Assembly (NCBI GenBank): GCA_030765645.1
Contig: JAVCCE010000031.1
Location: 1-64,000 of the forward strand
Direction of reading: 5' to 3'
Length of the DNA: 64,000 bases
From: Candidatus Hinthialibacter antarcticus
Lineage (GTDB): Bacteria > Hinthialibacterota > Hinthialibacteria > Hinthialibacterales > Hinthialibacteraceae
Of the stretch, positions 1-7,376 are shown in pieces. Position 1 is the first letter of the stretch; each line of letters starts with the position of its first letter. The translations under genes and the position numbers were made by a program. The notes under the pieces are model-generated. The model saw nothing but the letters and a program-made list of their open reading frames with translations, searched no databases and was not told the origin of the DNA.

Positions 1-709
1 GATTGGCTTGTTCAAATTTTCCCGTGCGTTCATTTATTGCGCCGGTGAAGGCGCCTTTTACATGACCAAAAAATTCACTCTCAATCAGCGTGTCTGGAAT
101 GGCGGCGCAATTCACCGCTATAAACGGGTGGTTTTGCCGTGGGCTGCTGTAATGGATCGCCCGGGCAATCAGTTCTTTCCCGGTTCCGCTTTCGCCTTGC
201 AAGAGCACGGATGAATCGGCCTGGCTGACGCGGCGAATCATTTTAAACACTTTGCTCATTGCCTCTGAGCCCGCAACGATGTTTTCAAATCGAAAGGTTG
301 AAAGCAGCTCTTCACGAAGATGGAGGTTCTCGTTGACAATATGTTGATAGTCCAATGCCTTTTTTACTGTGATTAACAGTTCGTCCTTATCGAAAGGCTT
401 ACAAATATAGTCAAATGCGCCTGTTTTCATGGCTTGGATCGCGGTTTCGATGGAACCATGCGCCGTGACTAAAATGACCAAAGCGTGAGGACAGATGCGT
501 TTGATTTCAGTCAAAAGTTCCATCCCGTCCATTACAGGCATTTTGATGTCAGTTAGAACCAAATCAGGTTTGTATTTACGGTAAGCGGTTAGGCCGTCCT
601 TGCCATTGACTGCCGTGATGATTTTATATTCGGCGCTCTCTAGTTGATATTCAGTGACGCGCAATAAACTGGGATCATCATCTATGAGCAGTATTGTTTT
701 GTTATTCAT
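1..709 (-). CDS. Sigma-54-dependent response regulator, NtrC/ZraR family (3' end beyond window)
   Basis: Cytoplasmic transcription activator of a two-component pair. The visible 236 residues hold a receiver domain (acidic pocket D10-D12, phospho-acceptor D54 in LTDIKMP, conserved K104) followed by the start of an AAA+ sigma-54 interaction domain, with Walker A GESGTGKE at about 172-179 and the sigma-54 contact loop GAFTGA at 219-224. The rest of the ATPase and the expected DNA-binding helix-turn-helix lie outside the window. The ATG at 709 overlaps the kinase gene by 8 bases, so the two are probably translationally coupled. An intact GAFTGA loop implies it opens sigma-54 promoters, and two such promoter candidates lie just upstream of this operon and of the divergent efflux operon. 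Family assignment is firm; the signal it answers to is inferred from the neighbouring metal pump. Confidence 0.95.
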   Translation of the reverse strand, partial: MNNKTILLIDDDPSLLRVTEYQLESAEYKIITAVNGKDGLTAYRKYKPDLVLTDIKMPVMDGMELLTEIKRICPHALVILVTAHGSIETAIQAMKTGAFDYICKPFDKDELLITVKKALDYQHIVNENLHLREELLSTFRFENIVAGSEAMSKVFKMIRRVSQADSSVLLQGESGTGKELIARAIHYSSPRQNHPFIAVNCAAIPDTLIESEFFGHVKGAFTGAINERTGKFEQAN

Positions 710-1811
710 TTGTGAAACTCCTTGCAATTGGGAACTGGAGAATGAAACAGGCCCCACCCGATTCGCGGTTTACTGCATCAATAGAACATTGGTGATGGTT
801 CATGATTTTTTGCACGATCGAAAGCCCAAGCCCTGTTCCATTGGGCCGAGTGGTAAAGAACGGATCAAAAATCCGGGTATGGATGTGGTCTGGAATTCCT
901 GAACCCGTGTCTTCAATCATGCAGGTGATCGAGTCATTCTCCCGCTTCGCTGAGATCGTCAGCGTCCCGCCTTTCGGCATTGCCTGGATGGAGTTGCTAA
1001 TCAAGTTGACGAATACTTGTTTGAGTTGGTCTGCATCAAAATAAATGGAAGGTAGTTCTGTGGCATATCTTTTTTCAATTTTGATTTCTTTTGAGCGCCG
1101 TTGTTGCAGGGTCAAATCAAGGATGACATCAATCACTTCTGGGATGCGGCATTCGACCTGTTGTGTTTTTTGAGGGCGAGCAAAACTTAAAAATTCATTC
1201 ACTATATTGCTGAGGTGGCGTGATTCTTTCAACAGAATGGTAGTGAATTCTTCCCGTTGCTCTGGCTTCAGCGACTCGTTCGCCAATATTTCAGCGGAGC
1301 CTTTGATGGATGCGAGCGGCGTACGAATTTCATGAGCGACGCCAGCGGAAAGTTCGGCCAAGGCCTGGATGCGTTCCGTTCTTCGGAGCTGCTCTTCGGC
1401 GTTCAATACTTGGAGAGTTTTTTCTTGTAGATCGCGATAAGACAGTTCTAATTTTTTTGATGCTTTAATAAACCGCTCCGATAAAAAGCCCGTAACAAAC
1501 CCAAGGAACAGATGTACAAAGGCTTCAAGCGTTTGATATAAATTGGCGGTAAAAAAATGACCGTTCCAGCTAAGATAGATGTGGGCCAAGTGCATAACCG
1601 ACATGGAGGCTCCCATTAACACTCCACCTCTCAAGCCAAACCAGTAGGCTGCCAGAATTACGGGCAGATAGCAGAGACGGTCATAGATCAAATGCAGGTA
1701 ATGGGCGTGAGTTGAAGTCAGAAAATGAAGACTGGAAACAAACGCCCCCAGCGCAACCACAAAAATCAATTTGACGGGTATTTTTTTTGAAAAGTCAGAT
1801 TGAAGTATCAT
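702..1811 (-). CDS. Membrane sensor histidine kinase, ZraS/AtoS-like
   Basis: Inner-membrane sensor kinase of 369 residues that should phosphorylate the response regulator encoded directly downstream. Residues 12-115 are hydrophobic, with about four membrane segments and only short loops and no large periplasmic domain, so the signal is probably sensed within or near the membrane. A short coiled coil (about 118-150) leads to the H-box AHEIRTPL (His160), then N-box NLISNSIQAM, G1 DTGSGIP, F-box PFFTT and G2 GTGLGLSI. All catalytic boxes are intact. It is first in its operon, ends 8 bases inside the regulator gene, and is preceded by a sigma-54-like promoter at 1855-1872. Divergence from a heavy-metal efflux operon suggests metal or envelope-stress sensing, as in ZraSR; this is inference. 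Confidence 0.93.
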   Translation of the reverse strand: MILQSDFSKKIPVKLIFVVALGAFVSSLHFLTSTHAHYLHLIYDRLCYLPVILAAYWFGLRGGVLMGASMSVMHLAHIYLSWNGHFFTANLYQTLEAFVHLFLGFVTGFLSERFIKASKKLELSYRDLQEKTLQVLNAEEQLRRTERIQALAELSAGVAHEIRTPLASIKGSAEILANESLKPEQREEFTTILLKESRHLSNIVNEFLSFARPQKTQQVECRIPEVIDVILDLTLQQRRSKEIKIEKRYATELPSIYFDADQLKQVFVNLISNSIQAMPKGGTLTISAKRENDSITCMIEDTGSGIPDHIHTRIFDPFFTTRPNGTGLGLSIVQKIMNHHQCSIDAVNRESGGACFILQFPIARSFTNE

Positions 1812-1854
1812 TCATGGTTTTCGATTCTGATAAAAAGCTGTTTATGGCGACTAG

Positions 1855-1872
1855 CGCAGATTCTATGCCAAC
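1855..1872 (-). promoter_or_regulatory. Sigma-54-like promoter for the kinase/regulator operon
   Basis: Read on the minus strand, the site is TTGGCATAGAATCTGCGC: the -24 element TTGGCA and the -12 element CTGC, with the invariant GG and GC exactly 10 bases apart (GG at 1869-1868, GC at 1857-1856). Transcription would start near 1845, about 34 bases before the kinase ATG. The adjacent regulator is itself a sigma-54 activator, which suggests positive autoregulation. Confidence 0.65.
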
Positions 1873-1983
1873 TTAACAAACTGTCGCGAGTTTAATGATT
1901 ATGGTTCTTTCAAAAACGGGGTACTTTTTCACAATTCAATTGAGATTTCTAAAAAACATCTTATGAATACCTGGTCTGTCGTT

Positions 1984-2057
1984 GCGTAACTTTGCTCGCT
2001 TCAGTGCGGGCTTTCAGGCCCTGATGCACAGGCGCTCCCAGAGTTGCACCCATGCCT
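1984..2057 (+). repeat. Structured intergenic repeat, copy 1
   Basis: Positions 1997-2057 match 15578-15638 at 55 of 61 positions without gaps, including an identical 26-base core. The core can form nested pairs (GTGC with GCAC around GGGC with GCCC). In this copy, outer arms 1984-1993 and 2040-2049 also pair, allowing G-U pairs and one mismatch. No T-run follows, so it is not simply a terminator. It may be a dispersed mobile palindrome or a small structured RNA. Confidence 0.7.
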
Positions 2058-2202
2058 GAATTGGTTTGTCAATTTTTGATAGGCCGAAATACGTTTTCGT
2101 AATCAATATAATGGTCACCCATCAATGTAAGTACTCATTTATCTGGATGAAACATTTTTATCATAGCGTTGACATAGCAGTGGGACAATCAGGAAGTGTT
2201 TT

Positions 2203-2238
2203 ATATGCCACACTTGCGCGGCTCATCGTGTGGTATAT
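2203..2238. promoter_or_regulatory. Inverted repeat, candidate enhancer for the sigma-54 activator
   Basis: Arms ATATGCCACAC (2203-2213) and GTGTGGTATAT (2228-2238) match at 10 of 11 positions across a 14-base spacer. The site lies about 150-185 bases upstream of the -24 element at 2387, a usual distance for NtrC-type enhancers. Confidence 0.5.
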
Positions 2239-2281
2239 GAAACACATTTGTCTAATGGATCGTATGCGCTTCATGTGTTCA
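2238..2281. promoter_or_regulatory. Second inverted repeat in the divergent control region
   Basis: TGAAACACAT (2238-2247) and ATGTGTTCA (2273-2281) share a 7-base inverted match (AACACAT/ATGTGTT). It abuts the 2203-2238 palindrome and may be a second activator half-site pair; support is weaker than for the first. Confidence 0.3.
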
Positions 2282-2384
2282 ATCAATCTGGAATGAATAA
2301 ATAAAAGATAAAAATCAGTGAAATATCCTGTTTTTTTGAATCATCAACCGAAAGATTTAGTCCAATTAATGCTTAAAAATAAAA

Positions 2385-2402
2385 CTGGAACAATATCTGC
2401 GT
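2385..2402 (+). promoter_or_regulatory. Sigma-54-like promoter for the efflux operon
   Basis: The site CTGGAACAATATCTGCGT has GG at 2387-2388 and GC at 2399-2400, separated by exactly 10 bases, close to the TGGCAC-N5-TTGC consensus. Transcription would start near 2411, 38 bases before the first ATG of the operon. Confidence 0.6.
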
Positions 2403-2448
2403 TACAATAAAGAGTCATCTGTGTGAACTTGAATCCTGATAAAAGAAT

Positions 2449-3786
2449 ATGAGTTATATGAAGACTCCTACATTGATCCTCGTTGCCAATTGCCTGATCT
2501 TGTGCGCTTTTGTTTTCGCGCATGGTGTTATTGGTCAAGAAGCGGTAGAGGCCATCGTACATTCAAGCAGCGATGCGCCAGGCGTTGATCTGGGCGCATT
2601 GATTGAAGAGGCCTTTTTTGCAAACCCGGAGATTCAAGCGGCGAAAGCGCAGTGGGCCCAAACCATAGAAAAACACCCGCAAGAAACCGCGTTAGACGAC
2701 CCCATGTTGAATTTTTCTTATTATGTGGAAAGCGTGGAAACCCGGGTCGGCCCCCAAGAATACAGCGTTGGGGTTTCTCAAAAGTTTCCGTTCCCAGGTA
2801 CATTAAGGCAAAAAGAGCGCGTTGTCGAAAAAGAAATCGAAATCTCGCGTCTGGAATATGAAAAGACGGCGCGGGACATCATTGTCGATCTCAAACAAGC
2901 CGTTTACGAAATCCAGTATATGGACGGCGCTATAGAAATTACCAAACAGAATCAAGAGTTGTTAAATGAAATTCTGTCTTATGCCGAAGCCCAATATAGT
3001 AACCAAGCCAACGGAATAAACGACGTCTTCCGGGCGGAGTCGCAGCTGGCGCAGTTGGATTATGATTTGATAACGCTACGGGAGCTGCGGGCGGTTCAGC
3101 AGACGGTTATCAATTCCATGCTCAACCGTCCTGCCGACGACCCGATTGGATCGATTGCAGCGTCCATCCCCCAACCAACGACATTGGAGATTGCTGCGCT
3201 TGACCGTTTGGCGTATGAACAAAATCAGGAAATCCTGATCTCTCAGATGAAAGTGGAAAAAGCGGAAGAATCAATTCGGTTGGCCCGGCGAATGAATTTG
3301 CCGGGGTTTACGATAGGGGCCAACTATATCTCTACCGATGACGCGTTAAATCCTCAAACGCCTGAAAGCGGCAAAGACCCGATCATTGTTGGCGGTGGCG
3401 TGACAATTCCGCTCTGGTTTGGCAAGAACAAGGCGCGTATCCGCTACGCAAAAGAAGGCAAAACGTCAGCGCAACAAAAAGAACAATCGGTTGCCAACCA
3501 AATTGCAGTCAATTTACGCAAAGCCTATTTCCGTATGGAAAACGCACAGCGTTTAGTCATTCTCTACCGCGACCATTTAATTCCCCAAGCCGAACAATCA
3601 ATGCAAATTGCCGAGGAATGGAACCGGAACCGGCAAGGCAGCGTGTCTGAGGTGCTTGAAGTGCAGAGCGTCTGGCTCAATTTTAACCTGGCCTGGCTTC
3701 GCGCTCGCATTGATTATGCGCAATTTTTCTCACAACTCGAACGCATTGCAGGCGGCTCGCTGTCTCCTGTATTGAATCTGGAGTAA
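2449..3786 (+). CDS. Outer-membrane efflux channel, TolC/CusC family (first of two)
   Basis: Outer-membrane factor that should form the exit duct of the tripartite metal pump. It has 445 residues, the usual family length: an N-terminal signal segment (about 4-30), then two outer-membrane-efflux repeats, the first beginning at LIEEAFFANPEIQAAKAQW and the second at ALDRLAYEQNQEILISQMKVE. Long amphipathic helices and the pattern NGINDVFRAESQLAQLDYD are typical of TolC-like coiled coils. No lipobox Cys follows the signal, unlike many CusC proteins. The first ATG (2449) or the fourth codon could start translation; neither has a strong Shine-Dalgarno sequence. The next gene begins at the base after its stop codon, so co-translation is likely. 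Confidence 0.92.
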   Translation: MSYMKTPTLILVANCLILCAFVFAHGVIGQEAVEAIVHSSSDAPGVDLGALIEEAFFANPEIQAAKAQWAQTIEKHPQETALDDPMLNFSYYVESVETRVGPQEYSVGVSQKFPFPGTLRQKERVVEKEIEISRLEYEKTARDIIVDLKQAVYEIQYMDGAIEITKQNQELLNEILSYAEAQYSNQANGINDVFRAESQLAQLDYDLITLRELRAVQQTVINSMLNRPADDPIGSIAASIPQPTTLEIAALDRLAYEQNQEILISQMKVEKAEESIRLARRMNLPGFTIGANYISTDDALNPQTPESGKDPIIVGGGVTIPLWFGKNKARIRYAKEGKTSAQQKEQSVANQIAVNLRKAYFRMENAQRLVILYRDHLIPQAEQSMQIAEEWNRNRQGSVSEVLEVQSVWLNFNLAWLRARIDYAQFFSQLERIAGGSLSPVLNLE

Positions 3787-5337
3787 ATGATGAAACCTCT
3801 CTTTTTTATTATTACATTGGCTTTAACCACACTCAGCGTCACTCCTCATATTGGATGGAGCGACTCCTATAAAGATGCGCGAAAAAAAATTACCGCAGGA
3901 GAGCGCCCTTGGTTTGTGGATGAGCAGATTCAACGCAATGAAAATAAACAGCCTGCTCAATTGCCGCAAGCGATTGCGTTACCTGAAGTGGACATGTTAA
4001 TGGGGCGGTATCATGACGAGTCCAGTTCATCATTAGCGTCCATCATACAAATCGTCGAGCCTGCGCTGTTGTCGCAAGAAGGAATACAAATTCAAAACCA
4101 AGCAGACAGCCAATCAATCGACAAATTGATGACGGGTAAACTGGATGTAACAATCGCCTTAAACGTTGCGTATCGACGCAACCCTTCGATTCAAGCGGCG
4201 TCTCAGGCATGGCAGGCTGCACTGCAACGATATCCGCAAGGGGCATATTTAGAGGGCATCCTTAGGCAATACAATTCATTTACCAAACGGTTAGACCTTC
4301 TACTTGGCGGAATGCAGCCGCAAAAGCAAATGGTCGATACCGATTGGCCTTTTCCCGGAATTGTCTCATTGCGTGGAGATATTATTCAAACAGATATTGA
4401 AATTGCCAAACAGGATTTTTCCATTGCGCTTCGGGATGTGCTTGCGAATACCAAAAAGGCGTTTCACGAATTTGTCTATATTGATCGTGCAATCGAGGTC
4501 ACACGCGAAAATCAGGAACTGTTGAAGCAGATGCTGGATGTCGCATCACAAAAATTTGAAACGGGAAACACGGCCTACAACGACGTCATCAAAGCCCGGG
4601 TCGCGCTTTCAAAATTGACCGACGCCATCATCACGCTAGAAGACCAGCGTGAGACCATCATCGCTCGTCTCAATACGATTTTTGACCGCGCCCCACATGC
4701 GTCAATCGGTCCACTTGTTTCTCCTCCCATCAAACAGATGCAACTGAAGATCGACCGTCTGTATGAGATTGCAAAACAGAACCGTCAAGAAATTCAACAA
4801 ATGCAATCCAAGGTCGAGCGAACCCGATTGCTGGTTGATATGGCCCAGGAGATGAACCGACCTGACCCGACGCTTGGCGCCAGTTATTTTCAAGAACGGA
4901 GTGGTTTGCTAGTCGGCGCGGAGCCTGACCGTAGTGCGTTTCAACCTGCGCCGCGCCAACCAATACGCCCCTGGTTTGGGCAGCGGGAAGCCTTTATTGC
5001 AGAAATGCAAATACGCAGACAGCAGTTAAGCAATAAACTTGAAGGCGTAATCAATCAAACCTTATTTGAAGTGAAGAGTTCTCATTTTTCAGTAGATGCA
5101 GCCTATCGGGAATCGGAGTTGTATCGAACCACTCTGATTCCTGAAGCGCAGCAATCGTTGGAAGTTGCGGAAGCGGATTATCAGGGAGCGCGCACCGACT
5201 TTCTGGACTATTTAGACGCACAACGAACCTGGCTGGATTTCAATTTAGTCCACTATAACGCGCAACGCTCGTATGGCGTTACTCTTGCAGAATTAGAGCG
5301 GGTCGTAGGCGCTTCTCTAGATAGCATCCAACAATAA
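3787..5337 (+). CDS. Second TolC-family outer-membrane factor with N-terminal extension
   Basis: A second outer-membrane-efflux protein in the same operon (516 residues, signal peptide about 1-25). The recognisable channel repeats start near residue 117 (VTIALNVAYRRNPSIQAASQAW) and again near 320 (RLYEIAKQNRQEIQQMQSKVE). The roughly 90 residues before them are polar and unassigned, making it about 70 residues longer than its upstream neighbour. Matching blocks (RENQELLKQML against KQNQELLNEIL; TAYNDVIKARVALSKL against NGINDVFRAESQLAQL) show that the two are paralogues, though well diverged. A hetero-trimeric channel, or alternative channels for one pump, are possible readings. Confidence 0.88.
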   Translation: MMKPLFFIITLALTTLSVTPHIGWSDSYKDARKKITAGERPWFVDEQIQRNENKQPAQLPQAIALPEVDMLMGRYHDESSSSLASIIQIVEPALLSQEGIQIQNQADSQSIDKLMTGKLDVTIALNVAYRRNPSIQAASQAWQAALQRYPQGAYLEGILRQYNSFTKRLDLLLGGMQPQKQMVDTDWPFPGIVSLRGDIIQTDIEIAKQDFSIALRDVLANTKKAFHEFVYIDRAIEVTRENQELLKQMLDVASQKFETGNTAYNDVIKARVALSKLTDAIITLEDQRETIIARLNTIFDRAPHASIGPLVSPPIKQMQLKIDRLYEIAKQNRQEIQQMQSKVERTRLLVDMAQEMNRPDPTLGASYFQERSGLLVGAEPDRSAFQPAPRQPIRPWFGQREAFIAEMQIRRQQLSNKLEGVINQTLFEVKSSHFSVDAAYRESELYRTTLIPEAQQSLEVAEADYQGARTDFLDYLDAQRTWLDFNLVHYNAQRSYGVTLAELERVVGASLDSIQQ

Positions 5338-5364
5338 TGTCTATTCGAAATACAGGAGACAATC

Positions 5365-7341
5365 ATGAACGGGCTGACAAAATTGCTTCAATATAAATTC
5401 ACTTATCTTGTCATGGGAATGATCTTGGGGCTTATTGTGGTCTCGCTGTTTTCAGGCGGATCGAACGATCATGCTTCCATGCAGCCAGACGCGAACATAG
5501 AAAGGCAATCATCCGCTGCCACAATTTGGACGTGTTCGATGCACCCGCAAATCCGTCAACCTGAAGCGGGTGACTGCCCAATGTGCGGGATGGACTTGAT
5601 CCCGGTCAATTCAGCAGAAGATGAAGACAGCGGCCCCCGAACCTTGACCATGTCTGAAGCGGCGAAAGGCCTGGCGGAAATACAGACCGTGCCAGTGCAG
5701 CGCAGTTTTGTCGAGCATGAGCTGCGCATGGTAGGCAAGGTCGAATATGATGAAACGCGATTGAAATATATCACCGCATGGTTTCCCGGTCGATTAGACC
5801 GCTTGTTTGTCGATTACACAGGTACGGCAGTTCAAACAGGCGACCATCTGGTTGAGATTTACAGCCCGTCCATCATTACCGACCAGCAATCATTGATTCA
5901 AGCCAAAAAGGCCGTAGGCAGTTTAAGTGAATCATCGGTGCCGAATGTGCTAAGCAATCGAAAAGAAACGCTGGAGCGGGCGCGTGAACGTCTGCGTTTA
6001 CTCGGACTGACCAATGCGCAAATACAGGCGATCGAAGAATCCGGCGCCCCGTCTGAACACATTACGTTTTACTCGCCGATCAATGGAATCGTCATTCATA
6101 AAAACGCGCTAAAGGGCGACTATGTCCAAACAGGGACTCGAATCTATACCATCGCCGATTTAAGCGTCGTATGGGTAAAAATGGACGCCTACGAATCCGA
6201 CCTGCAGTGGGTTCATTACGGGCAAGAAGTGGAATTCACAACCATCTCGTATCCTGGACAAGTCTTCAAAGGACGAGTTTCGTTTATTGATCCTTTTTTG
6301 AATGAACAAACCCGCACCGTCAAAGTGCGCGTCAATGTTGACAATTCTGATGGAAAATTAAAACCCGAAATGTTCGTACGCGCCGCAGTGCGAAGTAAAG
6401 TCGACGCTGAAGGATCTGTTTACGATACGCAGCTGGCAGGAAAATGGATCAGCCCCATGCACCCGGAAATTATTAAAGACCAGCCCGGAACCTGCGACGT
6501 GTGCGGGATGCCGTTGGTCAAAGCCGAAACGCTTGGGTATGTCGGTTCGCCTGCTGAAGAAGGCAATCCGCCATTGGTCATCCCGGCTTCGGCCCCATTG
6601 ATTACAGGAAAACGCGCTGTGGTGTATGTAAAGGTTCCCAACACCGAAAAGCCGACATTTGAAGGCCGGGAAATTATTCTTGGACCACGACTGAAAGACC
6701 ACTACATCGTACAGGCCGGTTTAGAAGAAGGCGAAGAAGTTGTCGTCAAAGGCAACTTCAAGATCGACAGCGCGCTGCAAATTCAAGCCAAACCCAGCAT
6801 GATGAGCCCCGACGGCGGCGCGCCAATGGCAGGCCATGCGCACGGCGGCGAGACGTCTGAAACGCCGATGCAATCCAAGCATAAAATCAATATACCCACT
6901 GAAGCGCTTCCTGCGTTGTCAAAGGCCTATCAAGCGATTTATGAAGCCCTGGTGAATGATGATTTAAACTCGGCGAAAGCGAAATCAAACCAATGGGTGG
7001 ATGCAGCCAAACAAAACAACTTACAAGACGTTGAAATGTTGGGGCATGGCGTGATGCACGCAAATGACATCGCGGAAGCCCGCCAGGCTTTTCAAAAAAT
7101 TGCCGACTTAATCATCCAGGCGTTTGAACAACATGGCGCACCGGGTGAAACCGCATACATCATTCACTGCCCGATGGCGTTTAACAACCAAGGCGCCGAT
7201 TGGCTGCAATGGCAGCAAGAAACTCGCAATCCCTACTTCGGCGGCGCGATGTTGAAATGCGGCGAAGTAAAAAACACGATCCCATCCGCTCAACCAGGCA
7301 ATCAATCGCCGCAACAAGACGTGGATCACTCGACTCATTAA
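5365..7341 (+). CDS. cusB: RND pump periplasmic adaptor, CusB-like, with heavy-metal-binding motifs
   Basis: Membrane-fusion protein joining the inner-membrane pump to the outer channel. At 658 residues it is much longer than a basic CusB because of added metal-binding parts. Residues 12-30 form a membrane anchor. Residues 55-81 form a heavy-metal-binding motif (WTCSMHP ... CPMCGMDLIPV; Cys57, His60, Cys71, Cys74). The adaptor core follows, with barrel and lipoyl halves around a helical hairpin (about 100-350). A second motif interrupts the protein near 359-385 (ISPMHP ... CDVCGMPLV), with the first Cys replaced by Ser. The C-terminal domain resembles DUF3347 (about 515-645) and ends with CPMAFNNQGADW and MLKCG. 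A good Shine-Dalgarno (AGGAGA) precedes the ATG. The Met/Cys/His content supports copper or silver, but specificity is inferred. Confidence 0.92.
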   Translation: MNGLTKLLQYKFTYLVMGMILGLIVVSLFSGGSNDHASMQPDANIERQSSAATIWTCSMHPQIRQPEAGDCPMCGMDLIPVNSAEDEDSGPRTLTMSEAAKGLAEIQTVPVQRSFVEHELRMVGKVEYDETRLKYITAWFPGRLDRLFVDYTGTAVQTGDHLVEIYSPSIITDQQSLIQAKKAVGSLSESSVPNVLSNRKETLERARERLRLLGLTNAQIQAIEESGAPSEHITFYSPINGIVIHKNALKGDYVQTGTRIYTIADLSVVWVKMDAYESDLQWVHYGQEVEFTTISYPGQVFKGRVSFIDPFLNEQTRTVKVRVNVDNSDGKLKPEMFVRAAVRSKVDAEGSVYDTQLAGKWISPMHPEIIKDQPGTCDVCGMPLVKAETLGYVGSPAEEGNPPLVIPASAPLITGKRAVVYVKVPNTEKPTFEGREIILGPRLKDHYIVQAGLEEGEEVVVKGNFKIDSALQIQAKPSMMSPDGGAPMAGHAHGGETSETPMQSKHKINIPTEALPALSKAYQAIYEALVNDDLNSAKAKSNQWVDAAKQNNLQDVEMLGHGVMHANDIAEARQAFQKIADLIIQAFEQHGAPGETAYIIHCPMAFNNQGADWLQWQQETRNPYFGGAMLKCGEVKNTIPSAQPGNQSPQQDVDHSTH

Positions 7342-7376
7342 TCACTAATACTCTACCGACATCCCAGGTGTAAATC

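Larger units (their letters stand above)
1812..2448. other. Long divergent control region between kinase/regulator and efflux operons
   Basis: 637 bases with no convincing gene. It contains a sigma-54-like promoter facing each way (1855-1872 minus, 2385-2402 plus), one copy of a structured repeat (about 1984-2057) and two inverted repeats (2203-2238 and 2238-2281). A 76-codon frame at 2066-2296 has no recognisable protein features and overlaps the palindromes, so it is not called. Confidence 0.7.

Noticed and set aside
2066-2296. 76-codon open frame in the divergent control region
   Set aside because: Overlaps two palindromes and has no recognisable protein features or ribosome binding site; better explained as regulatory DNA.
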